From the NCBI GenBank assembly GCA_905178155.1, contig CAJINV010000003.1, forward strand, positions 11,396,733 through 11,460,732: a DNA stretch of 64,000 nucleotides, in the 5' to 3' direction. Below are positions 47,903 through 58,100 of this stretch, piece after piece (position 1 is the first letter of the stretch; every line of letters starts with the position of its first letter). A model generated the notes under the pieces. That model searched no databases. It was not told the origin of the DNA and was given only the letters and a program-made list of their open reading frames with translations. A program made the translations under genes and the position numbers. The DNA comes from Amoebophrya sp. A120. Its lineage: Eukaryota; Sar; Dinophyceae; Syndiniales; Amoebophryaceae.

Positions 47903-50900
47903 TCACTCGCGGTAATAAGGATCGTTGGCGCGAGCAAGCAGACTAAACTTTTCCGCAACGAGTACCGGGTCCGGCTCTCGAAGCTGCGCATAAGCTGCCG
48001 GCCAGCTCGCTCCCGGGCAATCTTTTCGTTTGCGCAGGCGCGCGTCACTTTTTTCGACGACCCGCTTCAGTCGGTCTTGCGCCTGCAGACTCCGCCGTGA
48101 ATTCCCGGAATGATATTCCGATGTCGACTTTTGCTTTGCTTCAGGCAACGGTAGGCTGACAAATGATGCGGAGACTTCCTCTTCCGGGCCCCCTCCGGCG
48201 CGGTCAGAGGTGGATACAAAGTTCTCGCCTCGTGCCACCTTCCCATCTCCGTCTTCCTTTTCTACTGGTGTTGAGATGGCGCTCTTACTAGTACCCGCGA
48301 CCGGGGCCCCAGCGAGGGCTCTTCTTGCGCACTGGCTCTCCATGGCTTCTTCCAAATCGGGGTGCGGGAGAGTCAGCACTATGCGTTGTAAATCTGTCTG
48401 GGTCAAAAAGGGTGCAACTTGCGATGCTACCTTTGGATTCTCATTCTAAAAACTATACTGTACTGTTCCATGGCCAGCAACAAGAGGAGCGTAGATTATT
48501 GCCACGCAGAGAGGCATTTCTCATGCGGCATCGGCATCAAGCAGCCCTCAAAAAATTTTGTCGTGCTCGGCGTACGTCACAGAGATCATGGGCGGTCAAC
48601 TCAAGGACGTGCAAAATGTGCATCACAAGCGCTGCACTTTTGTTCTAGACCCTCCTTGAGAAACAGAAGTGTTTGCAATTTATTTGCATAATCATGAAGA
48701 CCCAACGACTCTGGGTCGCATCATGGTTCCAAACCTCGTGCCGCCATCCGTCCTGCCACGCCAGCGCTTTCCCGCGGATGTAGGGGATGACCTGCCCGTT
48801 CACGTGGAGCTCCGCCGCCTCGCACCCCTGCGCGCAGATCTGCACGTTCAGCCGCATGGTCTGCCCGGTGTGTTATTGTGAGGAAAAATCCCCCCTCCCC
48901 ATACCAAAAAAGGATACTTCTGAAAATTTATGATGCTGATTTGTGGCCACAAATCGTCTCTGTATTGCTGGAAGGCCAATCCAGAGACTCCGCCGCTTTT
49001 TCTTGCAGGCCATTTGTAATGCTGTGCGGCCTACGGAGGACGCGCCTGCCTTGCTAGGCGCCTATACCAAAACGCCCCTGTATGGAGGCGTCAGGATCGA
49101 AATTCTTAAAATCGAAAAAAAATTCCGGGACCCCCTAGAGGGGGGCTAGGATTTCGCATTTCGATTCTGACACACTTGGCCCTTTTCGAGCTAGCCACCA
49201 CGGTATGCTTGAGTGTGTCAGAATCGAAATGGGTCCCGGAGGGGGTGCCCTGAAGGCCCCCTCAAAGGACTGCCGGAATTTTTTTTCGATTTTGTCGATT
49301 TCGATCCTGACGCTCCCATACCCTGCTCCGGCTTTGTATCTGCCTGCAGTCCTCTACTGCAAGACAAACCCGATTTGTGTACACGAATCCCGCATCACAG
49401 ATTTCCACTTTGATATGGGGAGGGGGGATCTTTCATTTTGATATGTGTCCCCCCATGTTCCCGCCCGGCCGAACCACGGACCAAGACCACCGCTTCTGAC
49501 TGTAGTCCTCCTCGGTATTCCAAGGGAAGTGTTCCTCCAGCAGCCGGCACGTTTCCGGCGCGCGCTGGCAGCTCCGCTTTGCGCGTTCGTCCTTTCCCAA
49601 AAGGTTCACCATGTGCCACCGCAGATTCCGGGCAGTATCCCGGTACGCATCGGACAAAAGCTGCTCGTCGTCTTCCAGGAACCGCACCTCGGCCGCGAGC
49701 GTGTCAAAGTGCTTCTCCAAGAACTCGACTACCGGCTTCACTTTCGGGTGCAGCTGCCACCAAGGCCAGGCGAGGAGGCCCGGCAGGCCGCCAATCGCGG
49801 TGTAGTGCGGAGACCACCAGGTAGCGCCCGCGAGCGTCTGGACTTTGTGGGTCCGCACGTGGTCATACACTTCCGCAAACCGGGCGTGGTTGCCACTAAT
49901 CTTCAAGTGGTCCAGTGCGAACGCCAGGTGAGTCACCTGGCAGTGCATGTAGTGTGCGTTGAACTGCCCAATGTCGACCCAGCGATCGAACTCCGTGGCC
50001 AAAGTCCGGTGCACGCACAGCGGAAGAAAAGCAAACTGCACCGTGAGTGCTTCGTTGACCGCGTAGCGGCGTAGGTCCATGGCATCCATGGTGGTGTCCC
50101 ACAACAAGCCCCGAATGCTCGACAGCGGCTTCGCGTACCCGGGGCCCCAAAACATGCGCTCCATGCACTGCCACAATGACCGAAACCGTTCCTGCACGTG
50201 CCACTCCGTGGCGGGTTCCAGGAGGAAGGACCAGGCGTAGTACAGCTGCTTCTGCACGAGCGTCTGACAGCACTTGCTGCGCCCCAGCAGCTCCGACGCG
50301 AACTCGTGCACAGGCAGCGACGCGGAAACAAGTTCCCCATCGTTGCGCCCCGACTGATACAAGACCACGCTCATCCATATTTCGTCCAGCAAACTGGGTA
50401 GCTTCTCGCACAACTCTTTCCCGTGCACTTTTTTCGCGAACCGGGTCTGGTTCCGTGCCAACATATCGCTCCACTGGACCACCTGACGCGAGAGGCGCTC
50501 AGACCAGGGCGCACGACCGCCGACAGACTTTGGTCGTGGGACTTGCTCGTCTGCGCGGAAGGAGTGCAACGCATTCCGCAGGCTGTCGAGGGACTCCACA
50601 ACATTTTGCAACGAGACCGTCCGGTCTACGATGGAGAAAACAAGATCCAGCGAAAACTTCAGCGCATTCTGCTCCTCCGTGCCCCCAGAAGCAAATGGCA
50701 ACGTCGCTGCGCCCGCGTTGATAATCGCGCGCTTTTCGGCAAGTTCGGACCCAGACAACCGACTCAATGGAACCGGCAGTAGCTCGTCTGAGTTTCTTGC
50801 ATCCGAATGCAACACTAGGCAGAGGACGCCACTGGCGCAGATGACAAAACGAATCTGTTGCAGTGCGCGACGCTGGAGCTGCGTCCAGTAGATTTCGCCG

Positions 50901-51040
50901 GTGGTGCGTCGTTGCGCTCCCTCTCTCTGTTCTTCACCGCCATTTATTTTCCGAAAACGCCGCGAAGTGAGAACCCCCTTCATGCCCTTTCGCTGCGGTT
51001 CGCTGCTGCAGAAACTAGAAATAGAAGTAGAGCATCGCAC
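47903..51040 (-). CDS. Aspartyl/asparaginyl beta-hydroxylase (AspH) family protein
   Basis: Exons are 51040-49444, 48877-48687 and about 48384-47903. The N-terminus is basic, followed by a single hydrophobic segment (IRFVICASGVLCLVL, residues about 63-78), so a type II ER membrane protein like animal AspH is likely. The hydroxylase domain starts near residue 415 (LPGLLAWPWWQLHPKVKPVV) and continues with RAPETCRLLEEHFPWN and RWSWSVVRPGGNM. Exon 2 adds GHNNTGQTMRLNVQI, which should carry the first iron His, and GKALAWQDGWRHEVWNHD with the second. Exon 3 starts RIVLTLPHPDLEEAMESQ, the family's C-terminal HPDL. Family members hydroxylate Asp/Asn in EGF-like or other lumenal domains using 2-oxoglutarate. 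Both introns are introners whose removal restores the domain across short repeats (CACA and CAA) without GT-AG. The C-terminal tail is disordered. Confidence 0.8.
48388..48686 (-). mobile_element. Introner, family C (299 bp), in AspH gene
   Basis: The ends carry TGCAAATAAATTGCAAAC and TTGACCCAGACAGATTTACA on the coding strand, matching family C ends with GACCCAGACATATTTGCAA. Removal between the CAA copies joins WVFMIMQ to RIVLTLPHPDL, rebuilding the expected AspH motif. Confidence 0.75.
48878..49444 (-). mobile_element. Introner, family A, in AspH gene, carrying a nested family D element
   Basis: The outer ends are family A (ATATCAAAATGAAAGATCCC and GGGGGGATTTTTCCTCAC). The core TGATTTGTGGCCACAAATC and the distal GCAAGACAAACCCGATTTGT match other copies. 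Length is about 566 bp, because a 240-bp family D element has landed inside. One way of writing the in-frame join gives AT-AC ends: GGACAC/ATATC...CCTCAC/AATAAC. The shared CACA makes the exact cut ambiguous. Confidence 0.8.
49081..49320. mobile_element. Family D element nested in a family A introner
   Basis: The ends TATGGAGGCGTCAGGATCGA and their complement are flanked by perfect CCCTG direct repeats (49076-49080 and 49321-49325). The inner part is also folded (AAAAAATTCCGG and complement; GTGTCAGAATCGAAAT and complement). This is direct evidence that the family moves into existing DNA. Confidence 0.88.
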
Positions 51041-51553
51041 TCGAAATAAACAGTTTTTCTAGGTATGTTGATGTACGAAACGAAAAATCAGCAAGTGTTC
51101 TCCGGAAGAAAAGAAAACTGCTTTCACGATAGATGGCAGAGCGCGACCGTGGTTCCAAGTGCTGCAGTTGTCGTGCGATTTGTTGTGGTCTAGTACCTTG
51201 GCGTGCTTGCGGAGCTTTATCAATCCAGCTATAGCTGTTGAGCAATAGGCGCTAGGTCGTCAGCACAAACTCCACTTTTGACCGATGCTCACTGATGGGG
51301 CAGCAGCGGGGCGTGACAGCTCACGCGGCAGCCATCAATATAAGAAAGGAAAAACATCGTGAAAATGTCGTGTTGTACGCGTCAGCAAACGACCGATCCC
51401 ACAAGGTAATGTGCCTGTGCGCTGCGTTGCGATACTTGGTCTCAACCTCCTCGGAGAAGTCCCTAGCCTAGGCTCAGCCTGTAGAAAGATGAAAACACGC
51501 TAAAAACTCCCTTCCTATCGTTTTACTTACATCGACATCATCTTCGGTGGGCA

Positions 51554-52078
51554 TCAACAACATTTCTTCGCCTTTTTCGAAATTTCTTGCCTCTCTGGTT
51601 CTGTCCAGTGCGTCTTTGCGATCGCAACACAATTGCTCACTACGATATTTTTCAAATCTTTTTTCCACGCCGGTTTCAGGTGGCCCTTTGCGCCCGCCGC
51701 AACACGAGTGCTAAACTTGAAAAGGATCCAATACGCGGCTGCGAGAACCACCAGGTCCGCTCCCTGCAGTGCCGAGTGCAGCTGCCATATTTTTGATGTC
51801 CCCCGGCGCATCCTCGGCGCGCTCGCGACGTCACTCCGCATCTGCTGTCCTGCGCTACTGCTTCCGTCGGCTGCTGGCAATATTCTCTCGGAACTGGCAC
51901 TGCGTCTGCGCTCAGCACGAGCAACCGACTCCGTGAGCTTGTATGAAGTTCTGCACTTCTTCGCGCAGGCGAGTGCGAGTGGCCAACCCGCACCAACGAG
52001 AACAACAATTCGTCCCCTGCTCCATGGTAAGGGCAACTTTGCTGTGGAGGTCTGCGAGTCGTTTTGGTCGTACGTCAT
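51554..52078 (-). CDS. Small uncharacterised membrane protein (174 aa)
   Basis: A single open frame starts MTYDQNDSQTSTAKLPLPWS, followed by a hydrophobic segment (RIVVLVGAGWPLALACAKKC). A second hydrophobic segment lies near residues 110-130 (ADLVVLAAAYWILFKFSTRV), and the C-terminus is lysine-rich. Two membrane passes are plausible. No family was recognised. It sits between the AspH gene and the 3' end of GT90 gene B, 70 bp from the latter's stop, and could also be a read-through frame. Confidence 0.4.
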   Translation of the reverse strand: MTYDQNDSQTSTAKLPLPWSRGRIVVLVGAGWPLALACAKKCRTSYKLTESVARAERRRSASSERILPAADGSSSAGQQMRSDVASAPRMRRGTSKIWQLHSALQGADLVVLAAAYWILFKFSTRVAAGAKGHLKPAWKKDLKNIVVSNCVAIAKTHWTEPERQEISKKAKKCC

Positions 52079-52149
52079 CTTCGTGGAGTGATTATACAGT
52101 CGCTGTCCCTATGAGAACAGGGCAGAACTGGTCGTCGTGTGCGTGCTAC

Positions 52150-55100
52150 CTAGAAGTTGTACCCTCCTTGCAGCAGGCCCAGGGAGAGCGCAAGGGTGTG
52201 CATGTACCAATAGTTCGTCTCTAAATTGAAAACCTCCTGCGCCAGCCTCCGCCCACGCTCGGCAATCTTCCGTGCCCACGCATCGTGCTCCACGATGAAA
52301 TTCATTTTTTCATAAAAATCTCGCAAATCTCGGCGCAGTGGAATGTAGTGCTCGTACGGGTGGAAGATCTTGTCCACCGCGGAATCGTAGCGAAACATGG
52401 CACGAAATAGGACCTGGCCCGCGAGAAAGCACCACACGTCGCGCGTCGACACGTTATCGTGAAAATTTATCCTGAGTAAAAACGTCCCCACACCAGAGTC
52501 AAGATGGGGAAACTGCTAGACAAATCAACCAGCTCCGGCTGTTTCGCATGACAAGTTTGCCCTCGTAGTGTAATCCTGTTAGTTTAGCTAGTTCCGAAGC
52601 ATCACAGATCTAGCGCATCATGCTGATTCTAGCATCACAAATTCCAAAAAACGACTAGAAAATGGCACCCATGGGGCGTCACATCATCATCATCATGTAG
52701 TGGTCACCCGCTCCCAGCGCCACAGGTACATCATCATCATCATGTAGTGGTCACATGAAAAACTTTTTTGGCATGCAGATTTGCATGACAACTCTGGGGT
52801 GGGGACGTTATTAAATACGATAAAATTATACTTGTAGTCAAGCTGATTTTTCAGCGGAACATTCAAAGCTTGGTTTTCGACTTTGCCGCGCCTCTTCGGC
52901 TTGCTGTTATTCCGTTTGGCGTCCGATGTTTTCTGCTCAGCAGACAAGTTGGTGGAAGTACTAGGCAAGACTGCGCCGCTTTCGTCCTTGATATGAATAT
53001 GATCCTCCTCGTCCCTTTTAGTTTCCGACCTTGTCTGCTCTCGGTCTCGTCCAAAACGTTCGTTGTATTTCGTCTGTAACCGTTCGAGGCGAGACAACAA
53101 TTGCGCTCGAACCGCTTCCCGGTCCTCCGCCTCCGTGGTGTTCGCTGTTGGCGAGGAATGTGCAAGTTCAGCGGCGCGTCGAAACACCGCGCCAATGGGC
53201 CCGGTGCCACTCCCCGGAGGGAACTGCGGCGGGGTGGAATTCTCAGCGGCAGCAGCGGGGGCACTGTCGTCCCGGTTCCACATTTGTCCCCCGCCTGCGT
53301 GGCTGCGTCCGCCTCCGCCGCCGTCCGGCATCGCCAGTGAGTGCAATGCTCGCTGCACCGCAGCCGTCTGCTCCGTGAACACCTGCTGCGCAGCCTTACC
53401 GTCGGCCGCAAACGATGCAAAATCCGTCTCCGGATCAAACTCGACCTGTACCGGCCACGAGGTCAACTTTACGTCAAAGAAAAAGTCGGACTTGGTCTCG
53501 TCAAATAAGAACGGATACTTCTCGGTTAGCTCCGTGTGTAGTTCTTGGGCAGCGAGGAGCACTTTATCAGACGCAGAAGCGCTGGCTTCTGGGGGCTCTG
53601 CGTTGGCCATCCGCCCTAGCAAGGCTCGGGCGACGTTGGTGGCCGGATACATCTCATTGGGTACGCGACGCAGCATTCTCTGGGATTCCTGTTCTTTCAG
53701 CCCGTACCGTGCCTCTAGCAGACGCGTAAGTGACGGGAGGTCCGTCGCCGCGACCGGCTCTGGCCCTCCCGCCGGCGGAGGAGCCGTTTCTGCTCTAAAG
53801 GTCGCTCTCTGTGTCGTGGTTCCTTGTTTCATCGGCTGCTGGTCGTGCATTATGGACACGTCTTCTTGACGTTGCGCAATAGTGGCTGTTTTACTTCGCT
53901 CATCTAAATCGCGCAGAAACTTCTTGGTGCCCTGCCAGTCGCCCGTTGCTACAACCGATGTGCGGACCTTCTCCCACAGCACTGCATCGTCACGCATGAG
54001 ACGCCGGAAATACACCCCACGGAATGGGTCGGAAAATCCCGCCTCCGCATCTGGCGATTCCTCCTCTATTGCGTTGACATCTTCCGTCAGCACAGTGGAG
54101 TCAGTAGGATAGTGTGTGCAGTCGTCCCGCCCACTGCTCGGCATTCCGTTACAGAATTCTCCGTCGTGCACGGCGGTCCAGTTCCAGTGGGCGCTGGCTA
54201 TCGAAGGCGTTCCCCGGAAGAAGAACTCGGGCCGCCGCTTTTCCCAGGGGACGTAGTTCAGCCGTATCTCCTGTTCGTACTTTCGAAACCAGCTGGTATG
54301 CAGGTTGTACACGAGCGGAAGTGAAAGCGCGGTGTCGCTCGCAGTCCCGGGAAAGATGGATCGCGTCCAGGAGACCACTGGAAGGTCGTCAATGGAAGGA
54401 AATTTTCCATCTTTTCCTTCTTGCGCCGCACTTGCACCACGTCCAGCCACCACCCCCGTCGCGAGGTCCAATACTTCGGGGATCAAATTTTGGTAGAACC
54501 GCATCCCCAGGGTGGCCTTCTGGGTGCCCGCCTTCGCGAGTGCGCGTCTTTTCCGCTCCGACTGAAACGCTGTGGCGTTGTAGACGTTCTTTGTCTCTTC
54601 ACTGTCTCGCCCTTTTGACGCCCGTAGAACTTCCCCGCAGTCATAGACAGGTGAATGTCGGAGGACTAGGAACCACGCCTGCGTTTGCTTGGCAATCTGC
54701 CAAGCTTCGACCTCTTGCCAGGAGAAGAGTTCTGCTTTCGAACGCGCTCCCGGGCAGCTCCGTCCAATCAGACGGGTGGGGCACCACTGTATGAAATACT
54801 CGCATAGTCGGGGATGATCCGGGTCCGCCACTCGGTAGTCGCGTCCGCCGTAATGCTGCAGCGGATGTGGTTGGGCTTGGTCTAGTACTTGCTGCACCAA
54901 CGAGGAAGCCACGTATTGGGACACGAACCTCCTCCCAGCTTTTGCCTCAGTAGCCGCGTCGGTGTGCTGAATAAATTGCCTTATTTCATGCTCGTCGCGT
55001 GGGCTCGTCGGCAACAACATGGAATGGGTCTTATCTTGATCAACATCAACATCTGGTACTGGTTTACTACTTCCAGCTTTATGCCTGTTGTAGTACCTTC

Positions 55101-58100
55101 GCCAGTGCGCCAGATCCTCTTCGACGGCATCGCGCATCCACTGCGGTCGCTGTTCCAATGGAGTGGCTAACATCTTGCGCAGCTGCGGAAAACAACAATC
55201 CGCATGCTTCAAGCCCATGCGAAGTTGCTGCGCCGTCTTCACACCCGCTTCAAACTGTACAGGCCAGTTCCATCCGAAGAAAGTGCCGTCATCTTCAAAG
55301 GCCTCGGAGGAATTATACGACGGGTCCCCTTTTTGTTCGGCTATCAAATGCAAAAATCGATCTGGGAGGGCTGGTTGGGTGCAGTAAACATGTTACATCC
55401 TGCAGCTCTCTGCCAGTCAAACAAGAGCATCTGTTCTTCGCAGGAGCAGCAAATGCTGTCCACGTCTGGCTACCCCGAGGAGCAGTACCAGTAGTAGCTA
55501 GAGGGGAGTTGTTCTCCACATGCACCAGAGGAGGCATTGCAAAGTTGAAGTTGTCTAGACCTGCTAGCTCTGGCATGACGAACTCCTCCTGCACTCCTCC
55601 CACCCCAGACAGTTTTGCATGATTGCGTATCCCTGTACGGAAAACAGCTGCCCTTGTCATCGTCGGGGCGAGCACAACAGAACTGCTGCAGCTGCACATC
55701 AGACAAGGGCGCGCCGCGGTTTTGGTGTTCCTCCAACCAGCGCAGATAGGTGACAAACTCGTGCTCCCCCTCCGGCGCCGATCTGATGAGTTCGCGCACT
55801 GGCGCCCAGCAGTAGGCGGACAAAGATAATTTCGCGTCCGAGCGGGACGAGGCCACGGTGTACGGTAGGGAAAACTGTCCCCACTACCCCGGTTTTCCCC
55901 AAAGACAATTTTTTTTTTTCGATCCAATTGTAAGCAGGGCGGGCCCTTCGCAACCGACTTGCGCCGCGAATGGCCAGACCGAGGCGCGCGCCCCCCCGGG
56001 TGTGTTGCTTTATGGAATCCAGGAGATTGCGTAGCTAGTGGCGCCAACGAACTGCTTTGGTAGCTCCTCGAGAAGTATGCGCGCAATTTAAGAAAGGCCA
56101 CTGCGGCTCGGAGTCCAGACGCAGCCGGCCGCCCCTCCTTCAGGGCAGAGCAGCTTGCTGATGTTCTCCATGACCGACCCCAGTGCGCCTCTCTTTCTAT
56201 CCTACAGGCTGAAAAGCGCAACGCCCCGCCCGGCTTTTTGGGGCGCAAGCAGCTCGAGCCCCGCGGGGCAGCGCCCGGGGCAAGGCGCCCGTGCCAGACC
56301 CGCCCCCCGGCCACCTAAGGCTCCCACGCGATGCCCCTTGCCGTGGACCTGTGTTCTCCACTTGAGGCTGGCCGGCAGCGTTTCCCTGAGTGCATGCTCG
56401 GACACGTTGGCGAGAAAAAAAACGTATGCTGGGGATTTCGGCCCTAAGCGGCTATCTACGCACTTGCGGCCACCAAAACGGGCACCAGAAACGTCCCGAA
56501 AGTGGACGCATGCACGACCTCCAGGGAAGCGGCGAGGCCGGGGCCTCAAAAGTTGGGCGCGGCCTTCAAAGTCCGGCGGCCACGTGGGCCCGGGCAAGGG
56601 GCCAGCGCGGCTGACGAATCCAGGCCGACGCCCACAAATCAACACTCGGCACGGCAGGCGGGGCGTTGGATCGCTAACAGAATAACAGCGCCCCGTCCGA
56701 GTTAGCATCGCAGAGCACGCTTTTCCAGCACCATGCCCGCAGCCAAGCAAGCGCGAGCAGTGCGGCGGGGCCGCGTTGCAGTAGTCTACACGCGGATCGG
56801 GCCGAAATAGATACACACACACATCCACAAAGCCTGCTGCCCCATCAGCTCATGCGCTGACTTTTGAGCGCCGCCATCTCGCTTGCTCCTTTGCATATGT
56901 AACAGCATCAGAGATTATCCTTGAAGAAGATCCACTAGCGGACACTATCCGGTCGGGCTGCGCAGCCGGCGGCCGTGTTGTTGCATCAGTTCAAAAAAAT
57001 TTTTTTGATTTGGGGAAAACCGGGGTAGTGGGGACAGTAGGCGGACAAAGATAATTTCGCGTCCGAGCGGGACGAGGCGGTGGAGCTTGAACACGCGTTA
57101 GCGTGAGACGTGGCGAATCTCTAGTGAATTTTGCATGACAAATTGCAGATAAGTCCGCCGGGACATTGTCCCTCTTGCCCTTCTGGGAAGAGCGTTCTGC
57201 ACACCGCAGAACTCGCCGGCTATGCAGTGGGCAACTGGACATGGCCTGGGCGTCGTTCTTTGGCCATGTCCTTGCGCCTTGTTCCTGTGCTCGCATAAGA
57301 GCACTGCAACAGCGGCGGCAAAGACGTCAAAAACAAGGGCCGCGGAGCGCATGCAATTAGGCAAGACGAAGGCGCGAAAGCAAGGGCGAAAGGACCAGGC
57401 CGAGAGCTTTGACGCGTCTATCCGGCAGGCGCGTGAACTCTCCAGGCCTTTTTGGCAGAATATAGACGCGCTGAAGGCAACAGAGGGCGCTTGACTTTTC
57501 CCATCGGCCCCACTTCCCAGGGCCTATCTGCGGACTTTTTTGAGCACTTTCCTGCGCTGCAGTTTGCTTATCACGGTCGAAAAGGGGCGCCAGGTGAGTT
57601 TTGGGGTGAATTTTGAAAAGGGCGTGAGTGAGTTTTGGCCTGCGGTCCCTGTTCAAAATTCGCTAGCGCATGAGAAACTGCGGGTTTTGGAGCTCCAGAA
57701 AAGTTTAACAAAAAGAAAAAGCCTCAAAATTCACCAGGAGAATTTCTGACCTGGGGATCACGTCGAAGAAAACTAGAGGACCCGAACAAGATGAGGCAGG
57801 AACACAGCTGGGAAGATACGAGCTACAGAGCAACGCAGGCGATGCTAGCATCCATTGCAACATGTCTCCAGACATCCAAGCCGAGCCAGCCACAACCCGT
57901 GAGAGCTACCCACTTAGATGTTGACCCAGTGCCCCTCTCCTGTTGAGGCTTCGGCCCCCTCCCTCTCGACCCACTATGGACTCCGCAGAGGCAGTGTTAT
58001 ATTGTGAGACCGCCACAGGCCGCCTTTGCTTCTTGGCAACGCACCAGGCAGCAAAGACGTGCGTCTCTACTTTAGGCTCTGACAGTGAGCGTCACCATCC

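Noticed and set aside
49205-49441. Plus-strand frames of 66-78 codons
   Set aside because: They lie wholly inside the nested introner of the AspH gene.
56202-56828. 208-codon minus-strand frame in the GC-rich insertion H1
   Set aside because: High GC, no recognisable motif, entirely inside the terminal inverted repeats. A transposase could not be recognised, so it is not called.
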